Of a stretch of DNA of 64,000 nt, positions 7,859 through 17,638 are shown piece by piece. Position 1 is the first letter of the stretch; every line of letters begins with the position of its first letter. Position numbers and translations under genes: made by a program. The stretch comes from Bacteroidales bacterium (GTDB lineage: Bacteria; Bacteroidota; Bacteroidia; Bacteroidales; F082), in the NCBI GenBank assembly GCA_017394865.1, contig JAFPWT010000010.1, positions 17,740-81,739 of the forward strand, given 5' to 3'. Below the pieces are notes generated by a model. That model ran no database searches. It had not been told where the DNA came from and saw nothing but the letters and a program-made list of their open reading frames with translations.

Positions 7859-8619
7859 TGAAACAAATCGCCGATTTCACCCTCGTCGGAAAAGAGTGTT
7901 TCGGTCAATCGGTGCTACTGCGACTTCATGATGAGCAGCCGTTACCGGAGATTGTCCCGGGACAGTTTGTACAAGTGCGCATCGATGATTCACCAACTAC
8001 CTACTTGCGCCGTCCTATCTCTATCCACGACGTGGATTCGGCTAACAACGAAATTAGCCTGCTGGTGCAGGTGGTGGGCGAGGGGACTCGACATCTCGCA
8101 GCCACTAATGTGGGAGACTGCATTAATGTAGTGCTTCCTCTTGGTAATGGCTACACGCTTCCTTTGGAGAATGAAAATGTGCTTCTCGTTGGCGGCGGCA
8201 TCGGCATCGCACCGCTTTATTACCTGGCTAAATGCATGGCTGCAAAAGGTGTGAAACCGACATTCCTGCTGGGCGGAAAGAAGGCTACCGATCTCGTTCG
8301 TTTGGATGCCTATAGTAGTTTGGGAGAATCTTTCGTTACCACCGAGGATGGCTCGCTGGGTGAGAAAGGTATGGTGACTATGCACTCGGTGTGGAAGGGA
8401 CGTAAGTTCGATAAAATCTATGTTTGTGGTCCCAAACGGATGATGATGGCAGTGGCTGACATCGCTAAAACCAATGACGTTTGGTGTGAGGTGTCTCTCG
8501 AACATATGATGGCCTGCGGATTAGGCGCCTGCCTTTGCTGCGTGGAGGACACCGTCGAGGGTAACCTCTGTGTGTGCAAGGAGGGCCCGGTGTTTAATAC
8601 AAGGAGGTTGAAATGGTGA
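7855..8619 (+). CDS. pyrK: Dihydroorotate dehydrogenase B, electron-transfer subunit
   Basis: A 254-residue iron-sulfur flavoprotein of the ferredoxin-reductase fold. The FAD-binding [10 protein letters not shown], the NAD-binding [14 protein letters not shown], and the C-terminal cysteine cluster [10 protein letters not shown] with a further Cys in [10 protein letters not shown] for the 2Fe-2S centre are all present. It passes electrons from PyrD to NAD+ in the fourth step of pyrimidine synthesis. It overlaps DUF5606 by 4 bases (start at 7855, with a second ATG at 7858) and overlaps pyrD by 7 bases, so the subunits are co-translated. Confidence 0.93.
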   Translation: MMKQIADFTLVGKECFGQSVLLRLHDEQPLPEIVPGQFVQVRIDDSPTTYLRRPISIHDVDSANNEISLLVQVVGEGTRHLAATNVGDCINVVLPLGNGYTLPLENENVLLVGGGIGIAPLYYLAKCMAAKGVKPTFLLGGKKATDLVRLDAYSSLGESFVTTEDGSLGEKGMVTMHSVWKGRKFDKIYVCGPKRMMMAVADIAKTNDVWCEVSLEHMMACGLGACLCCVEDTVEGNLCVCKEGPVFNTRRLKW

Positions 8620-9533
8620 ACATGACGATCGATTTGGGTCGCGGCCTGGTGCTGCGCAACCCTGTGATGACGGCTTCGGGTACCTTTGGTTATGGCGAGG
8701 AATACACTGATTTTGTCGATCTGGCTCGGTTGGGCGGCATCATCGTGAAGGGCACTACTCTCAACCCCCGTCAGGGCAATCCCTATCCGCGTATGGCGGA
8801 AACACCTTCTGGGATGCTCAATTGTGTGGGTCTGCAAAACAAAGGCGTTCAGTATTTTATTGATACCATTTATCCTCGTATCAAGGACTTCGATACCAAC
8901 GTGATATTGAATCTGTCCGGTTCCACGCTGGAGGATTATGTTAAAGGTGCCGAGATGGTGGATGCGTTGGATCGGATTCCAGCCATCGAGTTGAATGTCT
9001 CCTGTCCCAATGTAAAACAAGGCGGCATGGCCTTTGGCGTTACTTGTGCGGGCATTTCTCAGGTGGTTGCCGAGGTGCGCAAGATCTATCATAAACACCT
9101 GATGGTGAAACTCTCACCTAATGTGACTAATATCGCCGAGATCGCTCTTGCTGCTGAAGCTGCGGGTGCCGATTCGGTGTCCTTAATTAATACTTTGATG
9201 GGGATGGCCATCGATGCCGAGCGTCGTAGACCTAAGCTTTCCATGGTGACTGGGGGGCTGTCGGGTGCCTGTGTGAAGCCCGTGGCGCTGCGTATGGTGT
9301 GGCAGGTGGCCAAAGCCGTGAAGATCCCAGTCGTTGGCTTGGGTGGCATCAGCAACGCCACCGACGCTGTCGAGTTTATGCTTGCCGGTGCCTCGGCCAT
9401 CGAGATCGGCACGGCCAATTTCATCGATCCCGCTGTGTCTGTGAAGGTCGTTGAAGGGATGAAGGATTATTGCGAAAGGCATGGATTCGAAAAAGTCTCG
9501 GATCTGACAGGAGCTTTGAATTTAGAGGGCTAA
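8613..9533 (+). CDS. pyrD: Dihydroorotate dehydrogenase B, catalytic subunit
   Basis: A 306-residue FMN-containing TIM barrel of class 1B. Landmarks are [26 protein letters not shown] with the active-site cysteine of class 1 enzymes in the region near residue 130, [10 protein letters not shown], and [26 protein letters not shown] near the C-terminus for phosphate binding. It oxidises dihydroorotate to orotate together with PyrK. The gene closes the DUF5606-pyrK-pyrD operon. pyrF and purM, further nucleotide-synthesis genes, lie 31-33 kb away on the other strand. Confidence 0.95.
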   Translation: MVNMTIDLGRGLVLRNPVMTASGTFGYGEEYTDFVDLARLGGIIVKGTTLNPRQGNPYPRMAETPSGMLNCVGLQNKGVQYFIDTIYPRIKDFDTNVILNLSGSTLEDYVKGAEMVDALDRIPAIELNVSCPNVKQGGMAFGVTCAGISQVVAEVRKIYHKHLMVKLSPNVTNIAEIALAAEAAGADSVSLINTLMGMAIDAERRRPKLSMVTGGLSGACVKPVALRMVWQVAKAVKIPVVGLGGISNATDAVEFMLAGASAIEIGTANFIDPAVSVKVVEGMKDYCERHGFEKVSDLTGALNLEG

Positions 9534-9593
9534 CTGTTCTTGCCTGATTGGGTGAAATCAACATATGGATGCAAATCAAGAAAAAAGGTGAAA

Positions 9594-12500
9594 TCATTCC
9601 TTTTTAAAAATTTTTCTATACCAAGGTATTGAATCGTTAGAAATAATCTTATTTAGTTCATGTATCCATTTATTTAATTCTAATGTGTCGGAATTATTTT
9701 TGCCAAGTATAGAACATATGTAATAATGTGACTTTTCAAGATGTTTCAATGCATTGTCATATCCTTTTTGTGTTTTTTTTGATTCTTTTGCAAGATATAT
9801 GGCAATGATTGCTGTGAATTTGGCGGCATAAACTGCCTCTAATTCCAAGGAATCATCGGGCCTGTCATTCAAATATGCTTCAATTGCTTTTACAAAATAG
9901 TCAAACGCCACCAATACTTCATCTTGTTTATAATATAGCTCGCCTAATTTCCGAAGAATCCTTATGCGGTATGAGCTTTGGAAAGTTTTGTTGTCTATAC
10001 TATTAGTGGCTTCAAGTGCTTTTATATAATAATCAGTGGAAGCACTTGTGTTATTTAACTGATTATATATTATTCCAATCGATAAAACGGTGTCGAAATC
10101 TGGTTTTATGTTTGTTTTTTCAAGTAAATCGCACGATTTTTTATAATAATCCAGTGCTTTGGTGTATTGCTCGAGCTTAAGATACTCAGAGCCTAGTCTG
10201 TTATAAATCTTAGTCAAAGCTAGGGTGTCATCAATCTTGTTGTCTTGGAAAAGATTAATGGCTTTATGATAATATATTATGGCTTTGTCGGTGTTATTAT
10301 ATGCAGTGTAAAATGATCCGACCATGGAACAGGCATATCCGTATAAAATGTCATTTCTGACATTGCCATTTTCAAATGCTTTGATAATTTTCATTAGCAT
10401 CTCGAATGCTTTCTCCAAATTGTTCTGCTCATAATATGCTTGTGCTATACACTTATATACCACCATAATGGTAAAAGGATGTTGCTCACCAAGCTCTTGA
10501 ACAATCGGTTCAAATCCTCTTTCTAGTGATTCGGGATAATCACGAAGTATTCTGTAAATGTCAGCAACTCTTTTGTCATCTGCAACATCTTCATACATAG
10601 GAGGTTTGTTTTGTGAAGCATAAGCCGCGAGCAGAGCTTTGTAGTAATATGTCAATGCTTTTTCATAATGGTATAAAGCTTTCTCAAATTCGTTTGTTTT
10701 CCGGCACAAAATCCCCAGCATTTTATGATACTCAAGCATTTTATCATGCGGGAGTTTTCCGGTTTCTTCATAAATTATTAAAGCTTTTTCCATAGCATCG
10801 GCACATTCTTCATATTGCTGTACAGAGAAATAAATCGTACTTACCTTAATATACATGTCGGCAAGTTCTGCCACTGCTTCGTCGTTTTCACGAGTGGCCA
10901 ATTCTATGGCTTTTTGATAATAAAATATAGCTTTTTTAAAATCTTTCTTTTTGTTATATAACTCACCAATGTCACTGTATACTTTAATCCATTTTTTAGC
11001 TTTGATGTCAGAATTGGATTCGAAAGTATCTACTATGCTCAACAACGTTGTGAGTGCATTGTCGTATTCTTCATTATTCAGAAAGATGCTGGCCTTGTAT
11101 TGTAAAGCCGAAAAATGTACGTAATGGGCTCCTCCATACTCCTGCGTGATTACAGCTATATATTTGTCAATATATTTAAGGGCGTCATCTTTTTTGTGTA
11201 GTTTTCCGTATATATATGCAATTCCGTAATAACAAGTCATCACCGCCACTTTGTCCCCATAATAATTCTCAAAAATTGTGGTTGCTCTCTTATAATACTC
11301 TAATGCCTCGTCATATTTTTTGGTGCTTTTATACGCTCCAGCAATGCAACAATAGCTTGTGGCTAAAGACCAATGGTCATCGTTTGTATTAACCTTAATG
11401 GCTTGTTTGTAAAAATCCAGCGCACGTGCGAAATCATTCTTATATTCGTAGTTGATGCCAATGGCATTTAGTGTTTCGGAAATACTACTTGGATTATGGA
11501 GATGCTTCAATAATGATGAATATATTGAGATTGAACTATCTATATCCCCGATTCTACTATAACAATTGGCAATGTTTGAAATAACATTCTTAATCTCTTC
11601 GGGTTTTTCTCGAAGTAATTGTTCAAGATCAACACCAGAGTCTAAAAAACGGTTGTAATACTTAACCTCCAGGGCGACTTTAGGGAAATAGGTGCCAATA
11701 AAAGAGGCGATTCTGTCAAAGGGTATGTTTTTTTTAGTTTCGTAAGGTAGTCTAAGATAATTTTCTAAACTGTAATCTGGATTTTCTGATAGCAGTTTCC
11801 GCCAATAACAGGCAAGCAACCAAGAATTATCGTGATACAAAATCTTAAAGGCATCAAAATCCAATACGCTCTCATAAAGTGTTGGAATAGAATCGAGGTT
11901 GTAAAGTTGGTAGGCTAATTCCGTGGTTTTGCGCTTTATGTCCTTGCTGTCTTTGAAATAATCTACAATTTTCTGGCGATTTCTGTGTGTGGTTTCAACC
12001 TCGTCAAGATGGTATCGATTGCATGCCGCCTGGGCTATCATTCTATGAGAGAATGAAAGGATTCCTTTTCTTGAAATAAGATTGCCATAGAATGCGCAAT
12101 AAAACAATTTCCAATTAACTTCTCTAAACTTGGTTATACTTAGTATTTCCTCTTCAGAAAGGCCCTTCTTGGATAAATAAATTAGAGACAACACCGTTTT
12201 TACCAAGTCTTCGTCGGTCGTATAGTCATTTTCTAATCGCGCCAGCACTCTATCGAAGAAATCAACATAACTGTCGGCCGACAAATAGTAGTCAATACGT
12301 TCATCAAGCTTTTGATGTACTCCAAAACAGATGAGTTCGTTGAGTAATGTCTTGAGGACTAACGTGTTCGTGTTTTTTTTGTCAGCAATAATCTTGTTTA
12401 TTTGGTATTCATTAAGTTTTTTACCATAAATCTTGAGATAAGAAACAACAAACTCATTTATAGATGAATCATTTAATGGCTGAAGATGATAGATAGAAGC

Positions 12501-13643
12501 ACCGTTTCGCTCAAAAACTTTCATTAAAGGATCGTGCTTAAGAGTCGAAAGGATAACTTTAACTCCTTGTGGAATGGTCGGGAACCAGTCTAATAACGTG
12601 TTTTTGTCATTTTCTGCCAATTGGTTGATGGCATCCAATACAATTATTATCTTAAAATTTTTGTCTTTTGCTCGATACAAGAGCTTTTCTATTTCTTCTT
12701 TTGATGCTGTCGCCTCATAAAGACGTTTTTCATCTAGAAGCCCCATCAACTCATAGTGTATGCAGTCTAACACCTTTTGTTTTGAATTTTCTGAAATGGT
12801 GTCGCCAATGAAATGGGATATTATTGAAAAGCTAGAGTCCTTGCGCTCTTTGATCCAATTAGCTAAAAGAGCGCTTTTCCCTGTCCCGCTCTCGCCGGCA
12901 ATTATCAAAAAGTTCTCTTCATTACCATTAACAAAGGAATCAATGGCGCTAAAGGTGTCAGGATTCTTTATGAAAAAGTTTGTGAGTTCGTTAATGTAAG
13001 GTGTGTGATATGACTTGCCGTTTGATGTAGTGTCATTTGGAAAATGTTTATCTATGATCTCGTTTACGGTTCGTTCTACTTTGTCACATAAATCGTCAAT
13101 AGATTCAAAAATAGAAACTTTATATTTTTTCTGGTTTGTGATTTTTGTCTTTAGAGCTGATAATTTTGGATTATCATCCTTATCATTAGATTGTTTTATA
13201 AAGAACGCAGCATCGGTATCATTAGATTGTCTTAAAGCTCCGTATTGCATTTCGATTTCTGTGATGCTGAGGCCAGCATTCACGTCATCCTTTATCCAAG
13301 GGTAGCGTTCTATTAATTCTGGATTAGCAAGTAATACTTCCTGATCTGGAGAATATCCATAGCGGTTCCCTAACAATCCGATAAAGAAAGGATGGGAATT
13401 CTCGATCTCATTGAGGCAGACGGAAATCACCTTCCCTTCCTTGCTTTCTTCTTCTGTTACGCCCCAGCGCAAATCCACTACCGTAAGATAAACGTCTCTT
13501 TTCTTAGCTTCGATTTTAATTTTCTCGAACACTTTTATCAACGCAGACCGTTCTTTGTCCAAATCAACAAATGTGGAGGATAAGAAAATGCGAATTTCTC
13601 TTTTCGAGATAAGATGATTTTTGTCGAAGCGGCTACTTGTCAT
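9594..13643 (-). CDS. DUF4062 - STAND NTPase - TPR giant protein
   Basis: A 1349-residue multidomain protein. Residues about 15-170 form a DUF4062 domain (IRIFLSSTFVDLDKERSAL, VDLRWGVTEEES, GLLGNRYGYSP), a Rossmann-like domain related to TIR. Residues about 245-560 form a STAND/NACHT-type NTPase with Walker A GESGTGKSALL and a Walker B-like IIIVLDAINQLAE. From about 690 to 1330 run some 14 tetratricopeptide repeats with the usual Tyr/Ala pattern (ALDYYKKS). This tripartite plan (effector-like, switch, sensor) resembles eukaryotic TEP1/NPHP3 relatives and bacterial STAND immunity proteins. The gene is clearly more AT-rich than pyrD and murB on either side, suggesting acquisition. The effector activity is unknown. 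Confidence 0.8.
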   Translation of the reverse strand: MTSSRFDKNHLISKREIRIFLSSTFVDLDKERSALIKVFEKIKIEAKKRDVYLTVVDLRWGVTEEESKEGKVISVCLNEIENSHPFFIGLLGNRYGYSPDQEVLLANPELIERYPWIKDDVNAGLSITEIEMQYGALRQSNDTDAAFFIKQSNDKDDNPKLSALKTKITNQKKYKVSIFESIDDLCDKVERTVNEIIDKHFPNDTTSNGKSYHTPYINELTNFFIKNPDTFSAIDSFVNGNEENFLIIAGESGTGKSALLANWIKERKDSSFSIISHFIGDTISENSKQKVLDCIHYELMGLLDEKRLYEATASKEEIEKLLYRAKDKNFKIIIVLDAINQLAENDKNTLLDWFPTIPQGVKVILSTLKHDPLMKVFERNGASIYHLQPLNDSSINEFVVSYLKIYGKKLNEYQINKIIADKKNTNTLVLKTLLNELICFGVHQKLDERIDYYLSADSYVDFFDRVLARLENDYTTDEDLVKTVLSLIYLSKKGLSEEEILSITKFREVNWKLFYCAFYGNLISRKGILSFSHRMIAQAACNRYHLDEVETTHRNRQKIVDYFKDSKDIKRKTTELAYQLYNLDSIPTLYESVLDFDAFKILYHDNSWLLACYWRKLLSENPDYSLENYLRLPYETKKNIPFDRIASFIGTYFPKVALEVKYYNRFLDSGVDLEQLLREKPEEIKNVISNIANCYSRIGDIDSSISIYSSLLKHLHNPSSISETLNAIGINYEYKNDFARALDFYKQAIKVNTNDDHWSLATSYCCIAGAYKSTKKYDEALEYYKRATTIFENYYGDKVAVMTCYYGIAYIYGKLHKKDDALKYIDKYIAVITQEYGGAHYVHFSALQYKASIFLNNEEYDNALTTLLSIVDTFESNSDIKAKKWIKVYSDIGELYNKKKDFKKAIFYYQKAIELATRENDEAVAELADMYIKVSTIYFSVQQYEECADAMEKALIIYEETGKLPHDKMLEYHKMLGILCRKTNEFEKALYHYEKALTYYYKALLAAYASQNKPPMYEDVADDKRVADIYRILRDYPESLERGFEPIVQELGEQHPFTIMVVYKCIAQAYYEQNNLEKAFEMLMKIIKAFENGNVRNDILYGYACSMVGSFYTAYNNTDKAIIYYHKAINLFQDNKIDDTLALTKIYNRLGSEYLKLEQYTKALDYYKKSCDLLEKTNIKPDFDTVLSIGIIYNQLNNTSASTDYYIKALEATNSIDNKTFQSSYRIRILRKLGELYYKQDEVLVAFDYFVKAIEAYLNDRPDDSLELEAVYAAKFTAIIAIYLAKESKKTQKGYDNALKHLEKSHYYICSILGKNNSDTLELNKWIHELNKIISNDSIPWYRKIFKKE

Positions 13644-13682
13644 GGGTTATATTTGTATGTGTCGTGTTTTTGGTATGTTTGG

Positions 13683-14696
13683 CTAAACGAAGTTAACCTC
13701 TGGGCTGATCTGAATCCCGAATTTCTCGTTTACTGAATTCTGGATTTTGTTAGCCAGTTCCACGATATCCAGGCCTTTGCCTCCGCCGTAATGGACGAGG
13801 ACGAGGGCCTGGTTCTCATATACCCCCACATGTTCGTTGCGCCAGCCCTTCCATCCGGCTTGCTCGATGAGCCAGCCGGCAGGAACTTTCACTCTATTCT
13901 CGGGTTCATCGTAATGCGGGATGCTGGGATATTGCTTCTGTAAAGTCTCGAACTGTGCGGCTTCGATGACGGGGTTTTTGAAAAAGCTGCCTGCACTGCC
14001 AATCTGTTTTACATCAGGTAGTTTGGCATCGCGTATGGCACAGATGGCATCGTGGAGTTGTTGCAAGGTGGGCTGTTCTATGCTGTGTTCGGCTAGATAG
14101 GCCTTGATGTTGCCGTATTCCAACTTCAAGGTGCTTTGTTTGGATAGTTGAAAATCAACCGAAGTGATGATGTATTGCCCTTTTAATTCGTGCTTGAAAA
14201 TGCTTTCGCGATAGCCGAAACGGCAGGCTTCGTTGGTGAAGATTCGTGTCTGACCAGTAGTCAGATCCATGGCTTCGCATTGCAAGAAACTGTCTTTTAG
14301 CTCCATGCCATAGGCTCCGATGTTCTGCACGGGAGCAGCGCCTACTTTGCCTGGGATATGGGCGAGGTTTTCTACGCCATAGAGGCCTCGGGCGACCATC
14401 TGCTTCACAAACTTTGGCCAGTCTTCGCCAGCTTGTGCTCGGACAATGGCATCTTCTTCGTCTTCGTGAATGACTTCAACGCCTTTGTTGTTCATCAAGA
14501 TGACGATTCCGTCGAAGATGTCGTTGGTAAACAGGATGTTGTTGCCACCACTTAGAATCAAATGTTTTTCCTTTTTGAATTCGGGGGTGTCGATGAGTTT
14601 CCGCAGATCATCGAGTCCGTTGATCTCAACGAAGTATTTCGCCGTGGCACTAAAGCCGAAGCTGTTGTAAGGTTGCAGGTTGACATTGGTTTTCAT
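13683..14696 (-). CDS. murB: UDP-N-acetylenolpyruvoylglucosamine reductase
   Basis: A 337-residue FAD enzyme of peptidoglycan precursor synthesis, type I. It reduces enolpyruvyl-UDP-GlcNAc to UDP-MurNAc. The start at 14696 (MKTNVNLQPYNSFG) matches the conserved N-terminus. A longer frame upstream runs antisense through psuK and is not coding. Motifs are LSGGNNILF, GVENLAHIPGKVGAAPVQNIGAYG, GYRESIFK, and the catalytic Ser in QIGSAGSFFKNP. It stands alone, divergent from psuK. The -7 box lies only about 5 bases before the ATG, so the messenger may be leaderless. Confidence 0.95.
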   Translation of the reverse strand: MKTNVNLQPYNSFGFSATAKYFVEINGLDDLRKLIDTPEFKKEKHLILSGGNNILFTNDIFDGIVILMNNKGVEVIHEDEEDAIVRAQAGEDWPKFVKQMVARGLYGVENLAHIPGKVGAAPVQNIGAYGMELKDSFLQCEAMDLTTGQTRIFTNEACRFGYRESIFKHELKGQYIITSVDFQLSKQSTLKLEYGNIKAYLAEHSIEQPTLQQLHDAICAIRDAKLPDVKQIGSAGSFFKNPVIEAAQFETLQKQYPSIPHYDEPENRVKVPAGWLIEQAGWKGWRNEHVGVYENQALVLVHYGGGKGLDIVELANKIQNSVNEKFGIQISPEVNFV

Positions 14697-14700
14697 GTCA

Positions 14701-14737
14701 CAAAGATAGTTTTTTCTTGTAAATAATATTATCTTTG
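14701..14737. promoter_or_regulatory. Divergent -7 boxes of murB and psuK
   Basis: TATCTTTG occurs on the minus strand at 14708-14701, directly before the murB ATG (14696), and on the plus strand at 14730-14737, 24 bases before the psuK ATG. Both are exact TAnnTTTG matches. The 64-base AT-rich gap between the two genes holds nothing else that I recognise. Confidence 0.55.
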
Positions 14738-14760
14738 CGGCATAAATTGAAAAAACTACT

Positions 14761-15621
14761 ATGAGATTCTGTGTAATCGGCGGAGCGAACGCCGACATCG
14801 TGGCAACCACGTTCAAACCCTTTGTACCCAACGATTCCAACCCCGGTTCTATCCGGCTGGTGGCTGGTGGCGTGGGGCGTAACATTGCTCATAATCTGGC
14901 CTTGCTGGGTAACGAAGTGGTGTTTTTGAGCTTCTTTGGAGGCGATACTTTTGGCTGGTTTACGGCTGATAGCTGCCGAAAGGCGAAGGTCGATATCAGT
15001 CTCAGCGACGCAGCGCCAGTGGGGACTCGCTCCTGTTTCCTGAGCATCAATAACTGCGATGGCGAGATGGTGGGCGGCGTCTCCGACATGGTGTCGGCTG
15101 GCTGCATCACCCCTGAGTGGATTGCCGACAAACTCAAGCGGGTGGGTCCCGTCGATGCCTTCGTTGCCGATACCAATATTCCTGTGGATAGTCTGGCGTT
15201 CCTTATCGACCACGCCTATGCGCCGCTTTTTGTAGATGCTGTCTCTGGAGCCAAGGCGCCGAAGATTGTCGAGGCCATGAATCTTTCATCGAAGAAGCAT
15301 ATCCACACCCTCAAATGCAACCGGATGGAGAACGAAATCATAGGTGCCCTCGAAGGGATCGACCGCCGTTTCGTCAGCATGGGCCCTGACGGGTTGGAGG
15401 TGGTTGAAGGCTCCAAGATAACTCATTTTGCGGCGTTGCCTTGCGAGGTGGTGAATACCAACGGCTCAGGCGATGCGCTGATGGCTGGTCTGGTGCATGC
15501 CGGCCCGCAGGCCTCCGTCGAAGTGGCTGCACAAGTGGGATTGCGCTGCGCCAAAATCACCGTGGAATGTCCCGATACCGTTAACAAACAATTGAGAACA
15601 CTATATGAACAAATATCTTGA
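14761..15621 (+). CDS. psuK: PfkB-family sugar kinase, probable pseudouridine kinase
   Basis: A 286-residue ribokinase-fold protein. The opening MRFCVIGGANADIV, GGVGRNIAHNLALLG (substrate loop) and the C-terminal anion-hole/catalytic motif NTNGSGDALMAGL with Asp as the base define the PfkB family. Its stop lies 17 bases inside psuG, which encodes the next enzyme of pseudouridine breakdown, so it is assigned as pseudouridine kinase making pseudouridine 5'-phosphate. The substrate call depends on that linkage. The pathway recycles uracil and ribose 5-phosphate from RNA turnover. Confidence 0.85.
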   Translation: MRFCVIGGANADIVATTFKPFVPNDSNPGSIRLVAGGVGRNIAHNLALLGNEVVFLSFFGGDTFGWFTADSCRKAKVDISLSDAAPVGTRSCFLSINNCDGEMVGGVSDMVSAGCITPEWIADKLKRVGPVDAFVADTNIPVDSLAFLIDHAYAPLFVDAVSGAKAPKIVEAMNLSSKKHIHTLKCNRMENEIIGALEGIDRRFVSMGPDGLEVVEGSKITHFAALPCEVVNTNGSGDALMAGLVHAGPQASVEVAAQVGLRCAKITVECPDTVNKQLRTLYEQIS

Positions 15622-16510
15622 CCTCTCGCCCGAAGTGGCTGATGCCCTGCAAGCAAGGAAGCCTGTCGTGGCCCTCGAATCGACCATCATCTCACATGGG
15701 ATGCCTTATCCGCAGAATGTGGAGACGGCTTTGCGTGTGGAACAGACAATCCGTGAAGGCGGTGCCGTGCCGGCGACCATCGCTGTCATCAAAGGCCGGT
15801 TGAAAGCGGGACTGACCCATGACGAAATTGAATATCTTGGCAAGAAAGGCACCGCTGTGACCAAAGCGTCGCGTCGCGATTTGCCTGTACTGGTCGCTCG
15901 TGGCCAGGATGGCGCTACCACTGTGGCTACCACCATGATCATCGCTGCGCTGGCGGGCATCAAAGTATTCGCCACAGGAGGCGTGGGTGGTGTGCATCGT
16001 GGTGCGGAAGTCACGATGGACATCTCCGCCGACCTCGAAGAGCTGGCCCGTACCCCTGTCATGGTGATCTGTGCTGGCGCCAAGTCCATCCTAGACCTCG
16101 GTCTCACGCTGGAATACCTCGAGACCAAAGGCGTCCCCGTCATCGGCTATGGCACCGAGGAATTGCCGGCCTTCTACACTAGGAAGAGTGGCTTCAAGGT
16201 GGACTACCGCATCGATACGCCTGAGGAACTGGCAGCGGCATTCCGTGCCAAACAAGAGATGGGGCTCGGCGGCGGTATGCTGGTCACCAATCCTATCCCT
16301 GAGGAGTATTCCATGGATGCTGACCGTATCAACGCGGCTATCGACGAAGCCATTGAAGACGCTAAGCGCCTCGGTATCCATGGCAAGGAAACTACGCCAT
16401 ATCTGCTGGCTCGTGTCAAAGACCTCACTGGTGGCGACAGCCTCGCTTCCAACATTCAGTTGGTGCTCAATAATGCCCGACTGGCCGCTTCCGTCGCCAA
16501 ACTCTTATAA
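15605..16510 (+). CDS. psuG: Pseudouridine-5'-phosphate glycosidase
   Basis: A 301-residue enzyme of usual length. The conserved opening VVALESTIISHGMPYPQN, the GKKGTAVTKASRRDLP stretch, FATGGVGGVHRGAEVTMDIS and VCAGAKSILD-like segment VICAGAKSILDLGLTLEYLE are the family hallmarks. It splits pseudouridine 5'-phosphate into uracil and ribose 5-phosphate by breaking a carbon-carbon glycosidic bond, with a Mn-dependent active site. It is translationally coupled to psuK by a 17-base overlap, and 12 bases separate it from the glycosyltransferase that follows. Confidence 0.95.
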   Translation: MNKYLDLSPEVADALQARKPVVALESTIISHGMPYPQNVETALRVEQTIREGGAVPATIAVIKGRLKAGLTHDEIEYLGKKGTAVTKASRRDLPVLVARGQDGATTVATTMIIAALAGIKVFATGGVGGVHRGAEVTMDISADLEELARTPVMVICAGAKSILDLGLTLEYLETKGVPVIGYGTEELPAFYTRKSGFKVDYRIDTPEELAAAFRAKQEMGLGGGMLVTNPIPEEYSMDADRINAAIDEAIEDAKRLGIHGKETTPYLLARVKDLTGGDSLASNIQLVLNNARLAASVAKLL

Positions 16511-16522
16511 AGCATTGTTACA

Positions 16523-17638
16523 ATGAAACGCGTCATCGTATCGGTCATCAACGATCTTGTCACCGACCAGCGAGTCAACAAGTCGTGCCTCACACTGCAA
16601 AAGATGGGGTACGAGGTGCTGCTGGTTGGGCGCAAACAGCGCAAGAGTCCGCCGATGGACGACCGGCCGTACGGTACGAAACGCATGAAGCTCCTCTTCG
16701 AGAAGGGGCCGTTGTTCTATGCGGAATATAATACAAGGTTGTTTTTCTTCCTGCTGTTTCATAAAGCCAATTTGCTGCTCTCGAACGACCTGGATACGGC
16801 ATTGCCGAACTTTTTCATCTCCAGGCTGAAGCGCATCCGGATGATCTACGACAGCCACGAGTATTTCACAGAAACGCCAGAGCTGGTCGGTAGGCCAAGG
16901 GTCCAAAAGGTGTGGAAACGCATCGAAGACTTCGTGGTGCCGCGACTCAAAGAGATGATCACAGTGTGTGACAGCATTGCTGAACTGTTCGAGCAAAAGT
17001 ATGGGGTGAGGTGTCATGTCGTCAGAAATATTCCACCCCGTTCGGCACTGCCAAACAAGGGCGATAAACAGGCACTGAATCTTCCGGAAGACAAGCATTT
17101 GTTAGTGCTTCAAGGCTCTGGTATCAATATCCAGCGTGGAGCGGAAGAGTTGGTGGAAGCCATGCAGTACCTTGAGGATTGCTGCCTGATGGTCATTGGC
17201 GGCGGTGATGTGCTGCCGACGTTAAAACAAATGACTTCTGACTTGCACATTGAAGGCCGTGTGCGTTTCTTCCCAAGGATGCCTTACCAGCAGATGATGG
17301 CTTACACGCAGTTGGCGGAACTGGGATTCGTCCTCGACAAAGACACCAACCTCAACTACCGTTTCTGCCTGCCTAATAAGCTGTTCGACTTCATTCAGGC
17401 AGGTGTTCCCGTGGTGGCTTCCGAGCTGGTGGAGGTTGGAAAAATCATCAAAAAATATGATATAGGGTTGTTCATTCCCGACCATGATCCCAAGTCGATT
17501 GCAGCCACCATCCGTCAAGGGTTGGATGACACCGACCAACGGCTGATTTGGCAAAAAGGTCTGACCCAGGCGGCTGAGGAGCTCTGCTGGGAGAATGAGC
17601 AACAAACACTGATCGAAATCTACAAACACTATGAATGA
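16523..17638 (+). CDS. Glycosyltransferase (GT4-like)
   Basis: A 371-residue GT-B-fold protein. The N-terminal part has VTDQRVNKSCLTLQKMGYEV and IYDSHEYFTETPEL, and the C-terminal donor-binding half has HLLVLQGSGINIQRGAEELVEAM, FDFIQAGVPVVASEL and the E-x7-type region of GT4 enzymes. It probably transfers a sugar from a nucleotide donor to a lipid- or surface-linked acceptor on the cytoplasmic face. It sits 12 bases after psuG and overlaps the next glycosyltransferase by 8 bases, so the two are a pair. No polysaccharide polymerase or flippase is nearby, and the product is unknown. Confidence 0.8.
   Translation: MKRVIVSVINDLVTDQRVNKSCLTLQKMGYEVLLVGRKQRKSPPMDDRPYGTKRMKLLFEKGPLFYAEYNTRLFFFLLFHKANLLLSNDLDTALPNFFISRLKRIRMIYDSHEYFTETPELVGRPRVQKVWKRIEDFVVPRLKEMITVCDSIAELFEQKYGVRCHVVRNIPPRSALPNKGDKQALNLPEDKHLLVLQGSGINIQRGAEELVEAMQYLEDCCLMVIGGGDVLPTLKQMTSDLHIEGRVRFFPRMPYQQMMAYTQLAELGFVLDKDTNLNYRFCLPNKLFDFIQAGVPVVASELVEVGKIIKKYDIGLFIPDHDPKSIAATIRQGLDDTDQRLIWQKGLTQAAEELCWENEQQTLIEIYKHYE

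Noticed and set aside
14697-14885. 63-codon N-terminal extension of MurB
   Set aside because: It runs antisense through psuK and over the -7 box. MurB homologues start at MKTN-like sequences.
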